A stretch of DNA of 64,000 nt from positions 239,232 to 303,231 of the forward strand of contig NZ_CSTD01000004.1 of NCBI RefSeq assembly GCF_001053185.1, read 5' to 3'. The DNA is from Mycobacterium bohemicum DSM 44277. GTDB taxonomy: Bacteria > Actinomycetota > Actinomycetes > Mycobacteriales > Mycobacteriaceae. Numbering within the stretch: the stretch's first letter is position 1; each line of letters opens with the position of its first letter. The notes beneath the pieces were generated by a model. It did no database searches. It worked only from the letters and a program-made list of their open reading frames with translations, and was not told the origin of the DNA. Position numbers and translations under genes: made by a program. Shown here one piece after another: positions 24,874 through 33,161 of the stretch.

Positions 24874-25692
24874 CTAGCAGACGTCCGGGGCGTCCTTGGG
24901 GACGGCGTCGGCGGGGCCGCCGGAGTCGGCGCGCGCCAGCAACTCCCCCACGTGTTCGTCGAATGGTGCCGAGTACGACACGTTTTCGGCGCAGCCACCG
25001 CCCTCCAGGCCGCCGATCAGCCCGGTGACCGTCGTACCGCTGACCCACGGCGCGCCGCTCGTGCCGCCGACCAGCCCCTCACACGCCAGCGAGGGATAAC
25101 CGCTGTCGGTGACCGACGTGCTGGTCTGGCAGCCGATCGGCGAGCCGCCCACGCCCGACGGATAGCCCATGACGGTGACGCGGCTGCCCGGCGGCGGCGC
25201 GGCGCCCAGCGTCAACGCCAGGCCGGTGCGCGCTTCCACCGAGCCGCCGGTGGCGCTGCTGACCCGCGCGATCGCGTAGTCGGCGTGCGGATCCTTCGCC
25301 GAGATCCACCGCGGATCGAGGTAGACCGCGTCGGCCGTCCACACCTCGGTGGCCGGGGCGTCCCCGGCGAAACCGGGAACGAACGCGATCTTCGACGCCC
25401 CCGCCAGGCAGTGCGCGGCCGTCAGCACCAGGTTGCCGCTGGCCGAGTGCACCACCGAACCCGTGCACACGTGCTGAGTGGCGCCGTCCAGGAAGATGGG
25501 CCCGACCCGCAGGTCGGGGTCCATCGGCGCCGCCACCGCCTGGCGTTGCGGCTGCCCGAGCCGCTGCACCGGCGCACTGGTCTTCGGCGATGTGGGGCTC
25601 GGCGCCGTCGCATGACCGCTGGGCCGGACGCACGACGTCAGCAACGTCGCCACGCCGACCAGCGGACACAGCACCAGCATCGATACGCGCAT
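24874..25692 (-). CDS. Exported trypsin-like serine protease, probable lipoprotein
   Basis: 272 residues from ATG 25692. A short signal peptide (MRVSMLVLCPLVGVATLLTSC) ends in a lipobox-like LTSC, predicting a lipid-anchored extracytoplasmic protein. A Ser/Thr/Pro-rich linker leads into a chymotrypsin-fold domain with the complete triad: His in VLTAAHCLAG, Asp in HADYAIARVSS, Ser in GGTSGAPWVSG. Several Cys pairs may form disulfides (ending DVC). It lies between sthA and the PAC2 gene, a place with no such gene in H37Rv, so it is an accessory insertion. Substrate unknown. Confidence 0.85.
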   Translation of the reverse strand: MRVSMLVLCPLVGVATLLTSCVRPSGHATAPSPTSPKTSAPVQRLGQPQRQAVAAPMDPDLRVGPIFLDGATQHVCTGSVVHSASGNLVLTAAHCLAGASKIAFVPGFAGDAPATEVWTADAVYLDPRWISAKDPHADYAIARVSSATGGSVEARTGLALTLGAAPPPGSRVTVMGYPSGVGGSPIGCQTSTSVTDSGYPSLACEGLVGGTSGAPWVSGTTVTGLIGGLEGGGCAENVSYSAPFDEHVGELLARADSGGPADAVPKDAPDVC

Positions 25693-25921
25693 CGTGGTCC
25701 CATCATGCCTGACCGCCGGGGCGCGGGCGCACTTCACGCGCCCCCGGGCACGGGCTGCGTCGGCCGGGTCGTCGGGCGCGCCCGACCGCGCCGGGCGCGG
25801 ATTGCCGGGGAGCGCGGCCGCGTTTCAGTGTCCGGATTCGCCGTTCGTTTATGGGTGCCCGTTGATTTGGGGGACACTCGGTAGGGCACCCTGGAGAGAC
25901 CTCGAGAGGAGGCAATCCCCG

Positions 25922-26890
25922 ATGGCCCACCACCACGATGACGACTACTACGAGCCCGGCGAGCACGGCATGTACGAGCTCGAGTTCCCGGCGCCGCAAT
26001 TGTCGACGTCGGATGGCCGCGGCCCGGTGTTGGTGCACGCCCTGCAGGGCTTCTCGGACGCCGGCCACGCGATACGCCTGGCCTCCGCCCACCTGAAGGG
26101 GGCCCTGGACGCCGAGCTGGTCGCGTCGTTCGCCATCGACGAGTTGCTGGATTACCGCTCGCGGCGACCGGTGATGACGTTCAAGACCGACCACTTCACC
26201 CACTACGACGACCCCGAGCTGAGCCTGCACGCCCTGCGCGACAGTGTCGGTACGCCGTTCCTGCTGCTGTCGGGGCTGGAGCCGGACCTGAAGTGGGAGC
26301 GGTTCATCACCGCCGTGCGCCTGCTGGCCGAGCGGCTCGGCGTGCGCCAGACGATCGGCCTCGGCACGGTCCCCATGGCGGTCCCGCACACCCGTCCGAT
26401 CACGATGACGGCGCATTCCAACAACCCCGAGCTGATCGCCGAGTTCACGCCCTGGATCTCGGAGATCCAGGTCCCCGGCAGCGCGTCCAACCTGCTCGAA
26501 TTCCGGATGGCCCAGCACGGTCACGAGGTCGTCGGGTTCACCGTGCACGTCCCGCATTACCTGACCCAGACCGACTATCCCGCCGCCGCGCAGGCGCTGC
26601 TGGAGCAGGTGGCCAAGACGGGGTCGCTGGACCTCCCGCTCTCGGCGCTGTCCGAGGCCGCCGCCGACATCCGCGCCCGGATCGACGAACAGGTCCAGGC
26701 GAGCGCCGAAGTGGCTCAAGTGGTGACCGCACTCGAGCGCCAGTACGATTCCTTCATCGACGCTCAGGAGAACAGGTCGTTACTAACTCACGACGAGGAT
26801 CTGCCTAGCGGCGACGAGCTTGGCGCAGAGTTCGAGCGATTCTTGGCCCAGCAGGCGGAGAAGAAGTTCGACGACGACGACCAGGCCTGA
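25922..26890 (+). CDS. PAC2 family protein (Rv2714-like)
   Basis: 322 residues. A His/Asp-rich start (MAHHHDDDYYEPGEHGMYEL) leads into the PAC2 fold (PVLVHALQGFSDAGHAIRLA, LVASFAIDELLDYRSRRPV, FLLLSGLEPDLKWERFITAV, GLGTVPMAVPHTRP), as in proteasome assembly chaperone-like proteins of actinobacteria. The C-terminus has coiled-coil segments and an acidic end. Start ATG 25922 follows GAGAGGAGG. Biochemical role not established. Confidence 0.88.
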   Translation: MAHHHDDDYYEPGEHGMYELEFPAPQLSTSDGRGPVLVHALQGFSDAGHAIRLASAHLKGALDAELVASFAIDELLDYRSRRPVMTFKTDHFTHYDDPELSLHALRDSVGTPFLLLSGLEPDLKWERFITAVRLLAERLGVRQTIGLGTVPMAVPHTRPITMTAHSNNPELIAEFTPWISEIQVPGSASNLLEFRMAQHGHEVVGFTVHVPHYLTQTDYPAAAQALLEQVAKTGSLDLPLSALSEAAADIRARIDEQVQASAEVAQVVTALERQYDSFIDAQENRSLLTHDEDLPSGDELGAEFERFLAQQAEKKFDDDDQA

Positions 26891-26945
26891 GTTTGTCTGA
26901 GTTCCATTACCGGCCATTGCCCGGCCCGACACCAAGGTTGGCGAG

Positions 26946-27977
26946 ATGACCGAGCGGAAGCGCAGTGCCAACCTCCGCCCGGTGCGCGAAGTGACCGCGC
27001 CCAGGCTGGAGTTCCGCACCATCCACGGCTACAAGCGGGCCTACCGGATCGCCGGCTCCGGCCCGGCGATCCTGCTGATCCACGGCATCGGTGACAACTC
27101 GACGACCTGGAACACCGTGCAGGCCAATCTCGCCCAGCGATTCACGGTGATCGCCCCGGACCTGCTGGGGCACGGGCAGTCCGACAAGCCGCGCGCCGAC
27201 TACTCGGTGGCCGCCTACGCCAACGGGATGCGCGACCTGCTCAGCGTCTTGGACATCGAGCGGGTCACCATCGTCGGGCATTCGCTCGGCGGCGGGGTGG
27301 CCATGCAATTCGCCTACCAATTCCCGCAGGTGGTCGAGCGGCTGATCCTGGTCGGCGCCGGCGGCGTCACCAAGGACGTCAACTTCGTCCTGCGCTGGGC
27401 CTCACTGCCGATGGGCACCGAGGCGCTGGCATTGCTGCGGCTGCCGCTGGTGCTGCCGGCCGTGCAGATCTTCGGCCGCGTGCTGGGCACGATGCTCGGC
27501 AGCACCGGACTCGGCCGCGACCTGCCCAACATGCTGCGCATCCTCGACGACCTGCCGGAGCCGACGGCCTCTGCGGCGTTCAGCCGGACGCTGCGTGCGG
27601 TGGTGGACTGGCGCGGGCAGATCGTCACCATGCTGGACCGGTGCTATCTGACCGAGGCGATCCCGGTGCAGATCGTCTGGGGCGCCAAGGATTCGGTGGT
27701 CCCGGTGGGGCATGCGCGGATGGCGCACGCCGCGATGCCCGGCTCGCGTCTCGAGATCTTCGAGGGCTCGGGGCATTTCCCGTTCCACGACGACCCGGCC
27801 CGGTTCATCGACGTCGTGCAGCGGTTCATCGACTCGACCGCGCCGTCGGAATACAACCAGACCGCGCTGCGCGAGTTGCTGCGCAGCGGCGGCGGCGAGA
27901 AGACGGTCACCGGCCCCGCGACCACGCGCGTCGCCGTGCTCAACGCCATGGGTTCCGACGAGCGCAGCGCCACCTGA
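26946..27977 (+). CDS. Alpha/beta hydrolase (Rv2715-like)
   Basis: 343 residues. Oxyanion-hole motif LLIHGIGDNSTTW, nucleophile elbow VGHSLGGGVAMQFA, acid region VWGAKDSVVPVGH, catalytic His in EGSGHFPFHDDP: a complete alpha/beta hydrolase triad. A cap domain lies between about 150 and 240. The C-terminal 40 residues form a polar tail. Substrate unknown; the family includes lipases and C-C bond hydrolases. In H37Rv a PhzF-like gene (Rv2716) follows; here the nitrobindin gene converges three bases after the stop. Confidence 0.9.
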   Translation: MTERKRSANLRPVREVTAPRLEFRTIHGYKRAYRIAGSGPAILLIHGIGDNSTTWNTVQANLAQRFTVIAPDLLGHGQSDKPRADYSVAAYANGMRDLLSVLDIERVTIVGHSLGGGVAMQFAYQFPQVVERLILVGAGGVTKDVNFVLRWASLPMGTEALALLRLPLVLPAVQIFGRVLGTMLGSTGLGRDLPNMLRILDDLPEPTASAAFSRTLRAVVDWRGQIVTMLDRCYLTEAIPVQIVWGAKDSVVPVGHARMAHAAMPGSRLEIFEGSGHFPFHDDPARFIDVVQRFIDSTAPSEYNQTALRELLRSGGGEKTVTGPATTRVAVLNAMGSDERSAT

Positions 27978-27979
27978 TT

Positions 27980-28480
27980 TCAACGCCGGCGGCGCAGCAC
28001 CGCCGTGAGGTGGTCCTGCAGCGGTTGCCCGACCGCCGCCATCCGCAGCGTGTACGAGAGCTCGTCGCCCTCGATGCGGAAAGCACGGGCCAGCGCGGTG
28101 ACCTCTTTGGCGGTGGGGGCCAGCCCGACGGAACCCCCGGCCCCACCGGCGGTGGACATCTCGATGTCGATGCGCCCGCCGTCGACCGAAAAGGTGCCCA
28201 CCTCGATTTCGGTGATCCCGCTGGGGTGGGCCAGGATCAGCTCGACCCCGCCCGGCGCGGGCGCCCGCAGAAAGCCCGCCTCGGCGTGTAGCGGCCTGCC
28301 GTCGGCGACTGCCGTGGTCTTCTGGGTGTAGGCCAGGAACGGCTTGCCGGCATGGGAGAAGACGACTTCCTCGACATACTCGAAGGGTTGGATCGTGGGG
28401 TAGAAGCCCTCTCCCCGACCGGTCCAGGTTCCCAGGAGCGGTGCCAGCGCCTCGAGATCAGGATGCAGCTCGGGCGGCAT
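27980..28480 (-). CDS. Nitrobindin-like heme protein (Rv2717c-like)
   Basis: 166 residues. THAP4/nitrobindin beta-barrel (DUF1794): LLGTWTGRGEGFYPTIQPF, then EVVFSHAGKPFLAYTQ, AEAGFLRAPAPGGVELILAH and a late VAREF-like stretch FRIEGDELSYTLRMAAVG. Family members bind ferric heme and isomerise peroxynitrite to nitrate. The proximal His expected near the C-terminus is in QPLQDHLTAVLR. It lies just downstream of nrdR on the same strand. Confidence 0.88.
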   Translation of the reverse strand: MPPELHPDLEALAPLLGTWTGRGEGFYPTIQPFEYVEEVVFSHAGKPFLAYTQKTTAVADGRPLHAEAGFLRAPAPGGVELILAHPSGITEIEVGTFSVDGGRIDIEMSTAGGAGGSVGLAPTAKEVTALARAFRIEGDELSYTLRMAAVGQPLQDHLTAVLRRRR

Positions 28481-28489
28481 GAGGACAGC

Positions 28490-28969
28490 TTAGCGAGCGG
28501 CGGGCGACGGATCGGTCGGCGCTTTGCGGTGCGCGCGCAGCGCCTCGATCTCGCGCTCGAAATCGTCCGCGGACTCGAAGGAGCGGTACACCGACGCGAA
28601 TCGCAGGTACGCAACCTCGTCGAGGTCCCGCAGCGGCCCCAGGATGGCCAGGCCGACCTCGTGACTGGGGACCTCCGGCGAGCCCGCGGCGCGCACGGTG
28701 TCCTCCACCTGCTGGGCCAACAGGTTCAGCGCGTCGTCGTCGACCTGTCGGCCCTGGCACGCCCGGCGGACCCCGCTGATGACTTTTTCCCTGCTGAAGG
28801 GCTCGGTGACACCGCTGCGTTTGACGACGGCCAGCACGGCGGTCTCCACGGTGGTGAACCGCCGGCCGCACTCCGGGCACGCGCGGCGTCGCCGAATGGC
28901 CTGTCCCTCATCGGTTTCCCGAGAGTCGATCACCCGCGAGTCGGGATGGCGGCAGAACGGACAGTGCAT
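28490..28969 (-). CDS. nrdR: Transcriptional repressor NrdR
   Basis: 159 residues. N-terminal zinc ribbon MHCPFCRHPDSRVIDSR with a second pair CPECGRRF, then the ATP-cone (VVKRSGVTEPFSREKVISGV, VPSHEVGLAILGPLRDLDEV, YLRFASVYRSF). NrdR represses ribonucleotide reductase genes by sensing ATP/dATP. Start ATG 28969 has AAGGAGC 5 bases upstream. Lies between chiZ and nitrobindin on the same strand. Confidence 0.96.
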   Translation of the reverse strand: MHCPFCRHPDSRVIDSRETDEGQAIRRRRACPECGRRFTTVETAVLAVVKRSGVTEPFSREKVISGVRRACQGRQVDDDALNLLAQQVEDTVRAAGSPEVPSHEVGLAILGPLRDLDEVAYLRFASVYRSFESADDFEREIEALRAHRKAPTDPSPAAR

Positions 28970-29095
28970 GACCGCTCCTTCACCGTGCCGACTGGCGTGC
29001 CCCGCAGAACCCGAGCGTACCTGTGCGCTCGGAAGCCGGGCCATCATCGACACGGCGGTGCCGCGAAGCGTTCGTCGCGCGGGGCGGTGCCGCGG

Positions 29096-29567
29096 TCAGC
29101 CGACCGGGGCGATCAGCGTTTGGCCGGCCGCCACGGCCGGCGAACTCAGATCGTTGAGCTGGCGGATGCGTTCGGCCACCTGACGGGCCGGCGCGTCCGG
29201 CGCCACCCGGTGGGCGACGTCCTCGAGCGACTCGCCGCAGGCGGTCGGGCACCCGCGCCGCGGAGCCGGCGGAGTCACCGTTGAGCGCCTGCCCGATGTT
29301 CGCGACCAGGCCCAGCCAGAGCGTGATCAACCCCGCCAGCAGCGCCAGCCCGACCGTCGTCGCGACCGTCACCGGCCGCCTGCGGTGCGGGGCCGCGGAC
29401 ACCGGGATTCCGCTGCCGTGGTAGCGCAGCGGGGCCACCGCCGGGCGGGTCGACCCGGGGCGCCTCGACCCCGACAGCCCCTCGCGGCCGTACCGCAACC
29501 CCTGCGCCGGCCCGCTGACCGGGCGGCGAACGCTGCTGCGAGGTGAGAGTGTGTGAATGATCGTCAT
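29096..29567 (-). pseudogene. chiZ: chiZ (Rv2719c-like LysM cell-wall hydrolase), frame-disrupted
   Basis: From ATG 29567 (GGAGGGA upstream) one frame gives a basic cytoplasmic N-terminus, the membrane span VATTVGLALLAGLITLWLGL and RVPDRL. The LysM domain (ESLEDVAHRVAPDAPARQVA, then QLNDLSSPAVAAG and TLIAPVG) continues in a different frame. The intact M. tuberculosis protein has roughly seven extra residues between PDRL and GES; here they are missing and the frame is shifted at about 29236-29245, so a short deletion not divisible by three is the likely cause. ChiZ is the SOS-induced division inhibitor divergent from lexA. Confidence 0.75.
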
Positions 29568-29633
29568 CTGCGTCCCTCCGGTCAACCCATGTCTCGCTCA
29601 GGTGTTCGACTATATCGCTCGTCTGTTCGAATT

Positions 29634-29649
29634 CCGAACATGTGAGCGA
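29634..29649. promoter_or_regulatory. Weak SOS-box-like site before chiZ
   Basis: CCGAACATGTGAGCGA matches TCGAAC-N4-GTTCGA in the left half and differs at two positions in the right half. It lies 67-82 bp upstream of the chiZ start. A second LexA site for chiZ is plausible but may be replaced by the strong site at 29807-29822. Confidence 0.3.
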
Positions 29650-29806
29650 AGCGTGTCGAGCAAAACGCTAGACCGCACCACCGACAAGTCCGGCGGCCCT
29701 TACCACTGCCATGGGTCAGAGATACCCTCTCGACCCAAGAGTTACACCATTGTTATTACCCAGGTGCGGCCCAATTTCCGGCGCGACGGCGGCCGCGACA
29801 CGCCAG

Positions 29807-29822
29807 TCGAACACATGTTTGA
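29807..29822. promoter_or_regulatory. LexA SOS box upstream of lexA
   Basis: TCGAACACATGTTTGA matches the mycobacterial SOS consensus TCGAAC-N4-GTTCGA with a single change. It overlaps the lexA -35 element and lies between the divergent chiZ and lexA genes, giving autoregulation of lexA. Confidence 0.88.
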
Positions 29823-29854
29823 TTCTCGGCCGCTCCGGCGTTACCCTCAGTGCC
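29819..29854 (+). promoter_or_regulatory. lexA promoter, leaderless transcript
   Basis: TTGATT (29819-29824), 17 bases, TACCCT (29842-29847), then seven bases to the lexA ATG, which has no Shine-Dalgarno. The spacing predicts a transcript starting at the start codon. The SOS box covers the -35. Confidence 0.6.
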
Positions 29855-30544
29855 ATGAGCGACAGCAACGACACCCCGGCCGCCTCGGCGGCAACCCGGG
29901 ATTCATCGCTGACCGAGCGTCAGCGCACCATTCTCAATGTCATTCGCGCGTCGGTCACCAGCCGCGGCTACCCGCCGAGCATTCGCGAGATCGGCGACGC
30001 CGTCGGCCTGACGTCGACCTCCTCGGTGGCCCACCAGCTACGCACGCTGGAACGGAAGGGCTACCTGCGCCGCGACCCGAACCGTCCGCGTGCCGTCGAC
30101 GTCCGCGGCGCGGACGACGCCGGCGCCGCGACGCCGGTGACCGAGGTCGCCGGGTCGGACGCCCTGCCCGAGCCCACCTTCGTCCCGGTCCTCGGGCGCA
30201 TCGCGGCCGGCGGGCCGATCCTCGCGGAGGAAGCCGTCGAAGACGTCTTCCCCCTGCCGCGCGAGCTGGTCGGTGAGGGCACGCTGTTCCTGCTGAAGGT
30301 GGTCGGCGACTCGATGGTCGAGGCGGCGATCTGCGACGGCGACTGGGTGGTCGTGCGGCAGCAGAACGTCGCCGACAACGGCGATATCGTCGCGGCCATG
30401 ATCGACGGCGAGGCCACCGTCAAGACGTTCAAGCGGGCGGGCGGTCAGGTGTGGCTGATGCCGCACAACCCTGCGTTCGACCCCATACCGGGCAACGACG
30501 CGACCGTGCTCGGCAAGGTCGTCACGGTGATCCGCAAGGTATAG
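29855..30544 (+). CDS. lexA: SOS repressor LexA
   Basis: 229 residues. Winged-helix DNA-binding domain (LTERQRTILNVIRASVTSRG, PPSIREIGDAVGLTSTSSVA), linker, then the self-cleaving S24 domain: Ala-Gly cleavage site in LGRIAAGGPI, nucleophile Ser in VGDSMVEAAI, Lys in ATVKTFKRAGG. RecA filaments trigger cleavage and derepress recA, chiZ and others. Start ATG 29855 (MSDSNDTPAA) fits a leaderless promoter; the reading frame upstream lacks homology. Length is close to M. tuberculosis LexA. Confidence 0.96.
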   Translation: MSDSNDTPAASAATRDSSLTERQRTILNVIRASVTSRGYPPSIREIGDAVGLTSTSSVAHQLRTLERKGYLRRDPNRPRAVDVRGADDAGAATPVTEVAGSDALPEPTFVPVLGRIAAGGPILAEEAVEDVFPLPRELVGEGTLFLLKVVGDSMVEAAICDGDWVVVRQQNVADNGDIVAAMIDGEATVKTFKRAGGQVWLMPHNPAFDPIPGNDATVLGKVVTVIRKV

Positions 30545-30551
30545 GGAGACC

Positions 30552-32726
30552 TCAGTCGGCCTTGATGAAGCCGTTGGCCTGCGCGACTTCCTCGGTGGAC
30601 AACCAGATCTCGGCGAGCGTGTCGTGGTACAGCGCGCTGCCGGGCGTGTAGTACAGCCCAAAGCTGGTATTGGCCTTGATGGGGTAGCCGTCCGGAACCT
30701 GATAGGGGTCGTCGAGCGGCAGGTGGATCGTCGGGCGAACCGCCCCGGCCGGGACCGGCTCCTCGGTGCCCGGCGCCGCGTGCCGCCCGGTTCTCGGCTC
30801 GGGTTCAAAGGCGGCGGCCGCGACGAGAGCCTCCGCCGTGTGCGCCTCGGGAGCCGCGGCCTCGGGAGTGGCCAGGGCCTCGTCGGCGTGCGGAGCGGCG
30901 ACGTCGGGATAGCCCACCGGCTCACCCTCCTGCTCATCCTCGTCGGCGCCGCCGCGCTCGTACCCGGCCTCGGGGTGAGCGGCCTCCTCGTGCTCGAGGT
31001 ATGAGCCTTCCGGCTCCGCCTCGACGTCGAGATGGGCCTCGGGATGGGCCTCGGCATGGGCGCTCTCGGAATATCCGGCCTCGTAGTCGTCGTACCCGGC
31101 GTCGTCGTACCCGGCGTCTTCGTATCCGGCGTCGTCGTATCCGGCGTCTCCGGCGTCGCGGTATCCCGCCTCGTCGTACCCGGGGTGGCCCGCAAGGACG
31201 GGGATGGAATCGGTGTCCACCTCGTCGGGGTCTCGCCCATCGTCGGCGGCGACGGCCGCCGGTCCCCGCCCCCAGCTGACCCGAGCCGGCTCGTCATCGG
31301 TCGGATGGTCCGGCGCGGCAAGGTCGCCGAACGGGTAATCGTCGTAGCCGCCGTCCAGGTCGTGCTCGGGCTGATAGGACGCGGCCTCGCGTTCGGAGCG
31401 GCGGCGACGCCAGCCGAACGCCACCAACGCCGACAACACGATCAGCACCAGCACCGGGATCGCCGCCAGTAACCACCACCACTGCCAGGTGAACTTCTTG
31501 GCGTGGCCGGGCGCCGGCGCCGCGCCGCTCGCCTGGTTCTGCCCCGGCACCTGCAGGCCGGACAGCAGCGGCGCCAGGTTGGCCGGGTCGGTGCTGAACG
31601 AATTCTTGGCCCGGTTCCACGAGATCTTGCCGCCGGTGAACGACTGGGAGATCACGTCGCCGTCGACGGCCTGATCCCCGACCGGCGCACCGAGCTTGCC
31701 CGATGGGCCCCGCAGCTTGTCCCACGCCGCCTTCATGGCCCCGCGCACGACGAAGGCCCCGTGGTCGGGGGTCCAGAAGATCACCGGCTTGTCGGCCGCC
31801 GAGAAGGTACAGATCCGGCTGGAGGGCCCGAGGCCGCCGTCGGACTCGTTGGCGACGGGAAAACCGAGGTCGCTGCCGGCCGGGCCGCCCAGCGACTCGT
31901 ACTTGGCCAGGATGTCGCTCTCGACGGCGTTCGCCCCGGTCGCCGGGCTGAAGAAGACCTTCCCGCCGGCGAAGTTCTGGGCGATTCCGTCGCCGCCGAT
32001 GGGGTATTGGCCGCCCTGCTTGGCGCCCAGGGGTCCCTTGAGACCGCCGGCCGAGCGCCAGGCCATGTTGATGGCCGCGGTGGGATCGATGGGCACCTGC
32101 AGGCCCTTGAGCTGGTCGGCCAGCGTCGCCGGTTCGGTGGCGAACTCCTTGGTCTGCCTGTTCCAGGAGACCTGTCCGCCGCTGAACTTCTGAGAGGTGG
32201 TCTCGCCGTCGTAGGTCTCGTCCGCGACCGGAGCGCCCAGCACGCCGCCCGAGCTGCCGAGTTTGTCCCACGCGGCGTTGATCGCGCCGCGCACCACGAA
32301 GGCCCCGTGGGCGGTCGTCCAGAAGATCACCGGCTTGTCGCTGGCCGAGAAGGTGGCGACCCGGCTGTCGGGCCCCGCGAGCCCGGGCACCTCGTTGATC
32401 GTGGGGAAGCCGAGGTCGCTGCCCGCGGGACCGCCGAGCGATTCGTACTTGTCCAGGATGGGCCCGTAGACGAACTTGGCGCCGGTGTCGGTGGTGTAGA
32501 ACATCTTGCCGCCGTCGAAGTCCAGCGCGAACCCGTCGCCGACCGGATAGACGTCACCCTTGCGGGCGCCCAGCGGTGAGCCGTCGCCGCCGGCCTTCTC
32601 CCACGCCGCCATGATGGCGGCCTCGGCGTCGCCGATCGGGGACGCCGCGGCAACGGGCGCCAGCAACGCCACGGCCACCGCGGTGGTCGCCAAACTGACC
32701 AGCGCGCTTCCGATCAGCTTGCGCAT
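30552..32726 (-). CDS. Exported LGFP-repeat membrane protein with repetitive acidic tail (Rv2721c-like)
   Basis: 724 residues from ATG 32726 (CAGGAGC upstream). Signal peptide MRKLIGSALVSLATTAVAV ending at AAASP. Two long homologous halves (about 30-215 and 220-410) each carry LGFP-type repeats (SPLGARKGDVYPV, GPAGSDLGFP, GAPVADETYDG), a motif thought to bind the cell wall. One membrane span follows (WQWWWLLAAIPVLVLIVLSAL) and then a long acidic C-terminal tail with tandem GYDDAGYEDAGYDDAGYDDY repeats and a conserved end (STEEVAQANGFIKAD). Probably an envelope protein tied to the arabinogalactan-mycolate layer; exact role unknown. Confidence 0.85.
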   Translation of the reverse strand: MRKLIGSALVSLATTAVAVALLAPVAAASPIGDAEAAIMAAWEKAGGDGSPLGARKGDVYPVGDGFALDFDGGKMFYTTDTGAKFVYGPILDKYESLGGPAGSDLGFPTINEVPGLAGPDSRVATFSASDKPVIFWTTAHGAFVVRGAINAAWDKLGSSGGVLGAPVADETYDGETTSQKFSGGQVSWNRQTKEFATEPATLADQLKGLQVPIDPTAAINMAWRSAGGLKGPLGAKQGGQYPIGGDGIAQNFAGGKVFFSPATGANAVESDILAKYESLGGPAGSDLGFPVANESDGGLGPSSRICTFSAADKPVIFWTPDHGAFVVRGAMKAAWDKLRGPSGKLGAPVGDQAVDGDVISQSFTGGKISWNRAKNSFSTDPANLAPLLSGLQVPGQNQASGAAPAPGHAKKFTWQWWWLLAAIPVLVLIVLSALVAFGWRRRRSEREAASYQPEHDLDGGYDDYPFGDLAAPDHPTDDEPARVSWGRGPAAVAADDGRDPDEVDTDSIPVLAGHPGYDEAGYRDAGDAGYDDAGYEDAGYDDAGYDDYEAGYSESAHAEAHPEAHLDVEAEPEGSYLEHEEAAHPEAGYERGGADEDEQEGEPVGYPDVAAPHADEALATPEAAAPEAHTAEALVAAAAFEPEPRTGRHAAPGTEEPVPAGAVRPTIHLPLDDPYQVPDGYPIKANTSFGLYYTPGSALYHDTLAEIWLSTEEVAQANGFIKAD

Positions 32727-33161
32727 GTTGCTCCTGTGCCCGTTCACCCAACCTCCCAGCCGACGGATATGGCACCGCCGGCCGCCATGCCCGCACCCTG
32801 CAGCTCCGGCGAGCGGCCGCGCCGCCACCGGGGGGAAACATCCCCAATACCATCCGCCTTCTCGCCGGGCTCGCATAACTTTGCTCCAGCCAACAAGAAA
32901 TGCGAAGTCGAATTACAAATTTTACGAAAACGGATACCGTGCCGATGTCGAATTGATGCACGGTCGCGCCCGCCCGGATATACGGCCGCGGCAATGCCGA
33001 CCGAATGGTCGCCCCGCTCGCCGGCACGGCGATACGCGGCCACCCAATCCACGCACGAATACCGCATGGGGCGACGGTACGTGAAGCCCTGCGCCGGACA
33101 AACATCCACCCGACCGAAACGGACGACGACGGCGTGATCGCCGTGGTGATACCGCGCCGGA
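32727..33161. other. 435-bp intergenic stretch, no firm gene
   Basis: Contains an unusually AT-rich patch (about 32885-32950) that probably holds the promoter of the LGFP gene. A 60-codon frame on the plus strand (33005-33187) has a protein-like stretch TVREALRRTNIHPTETDDDG but overlaps the end of fadE20 and has no ribosome site, so I do not call it. H37Rv has Rv2722 and the TerC gene Rv2723 at this place; neither is recognisable here. Confidence 0.5.
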
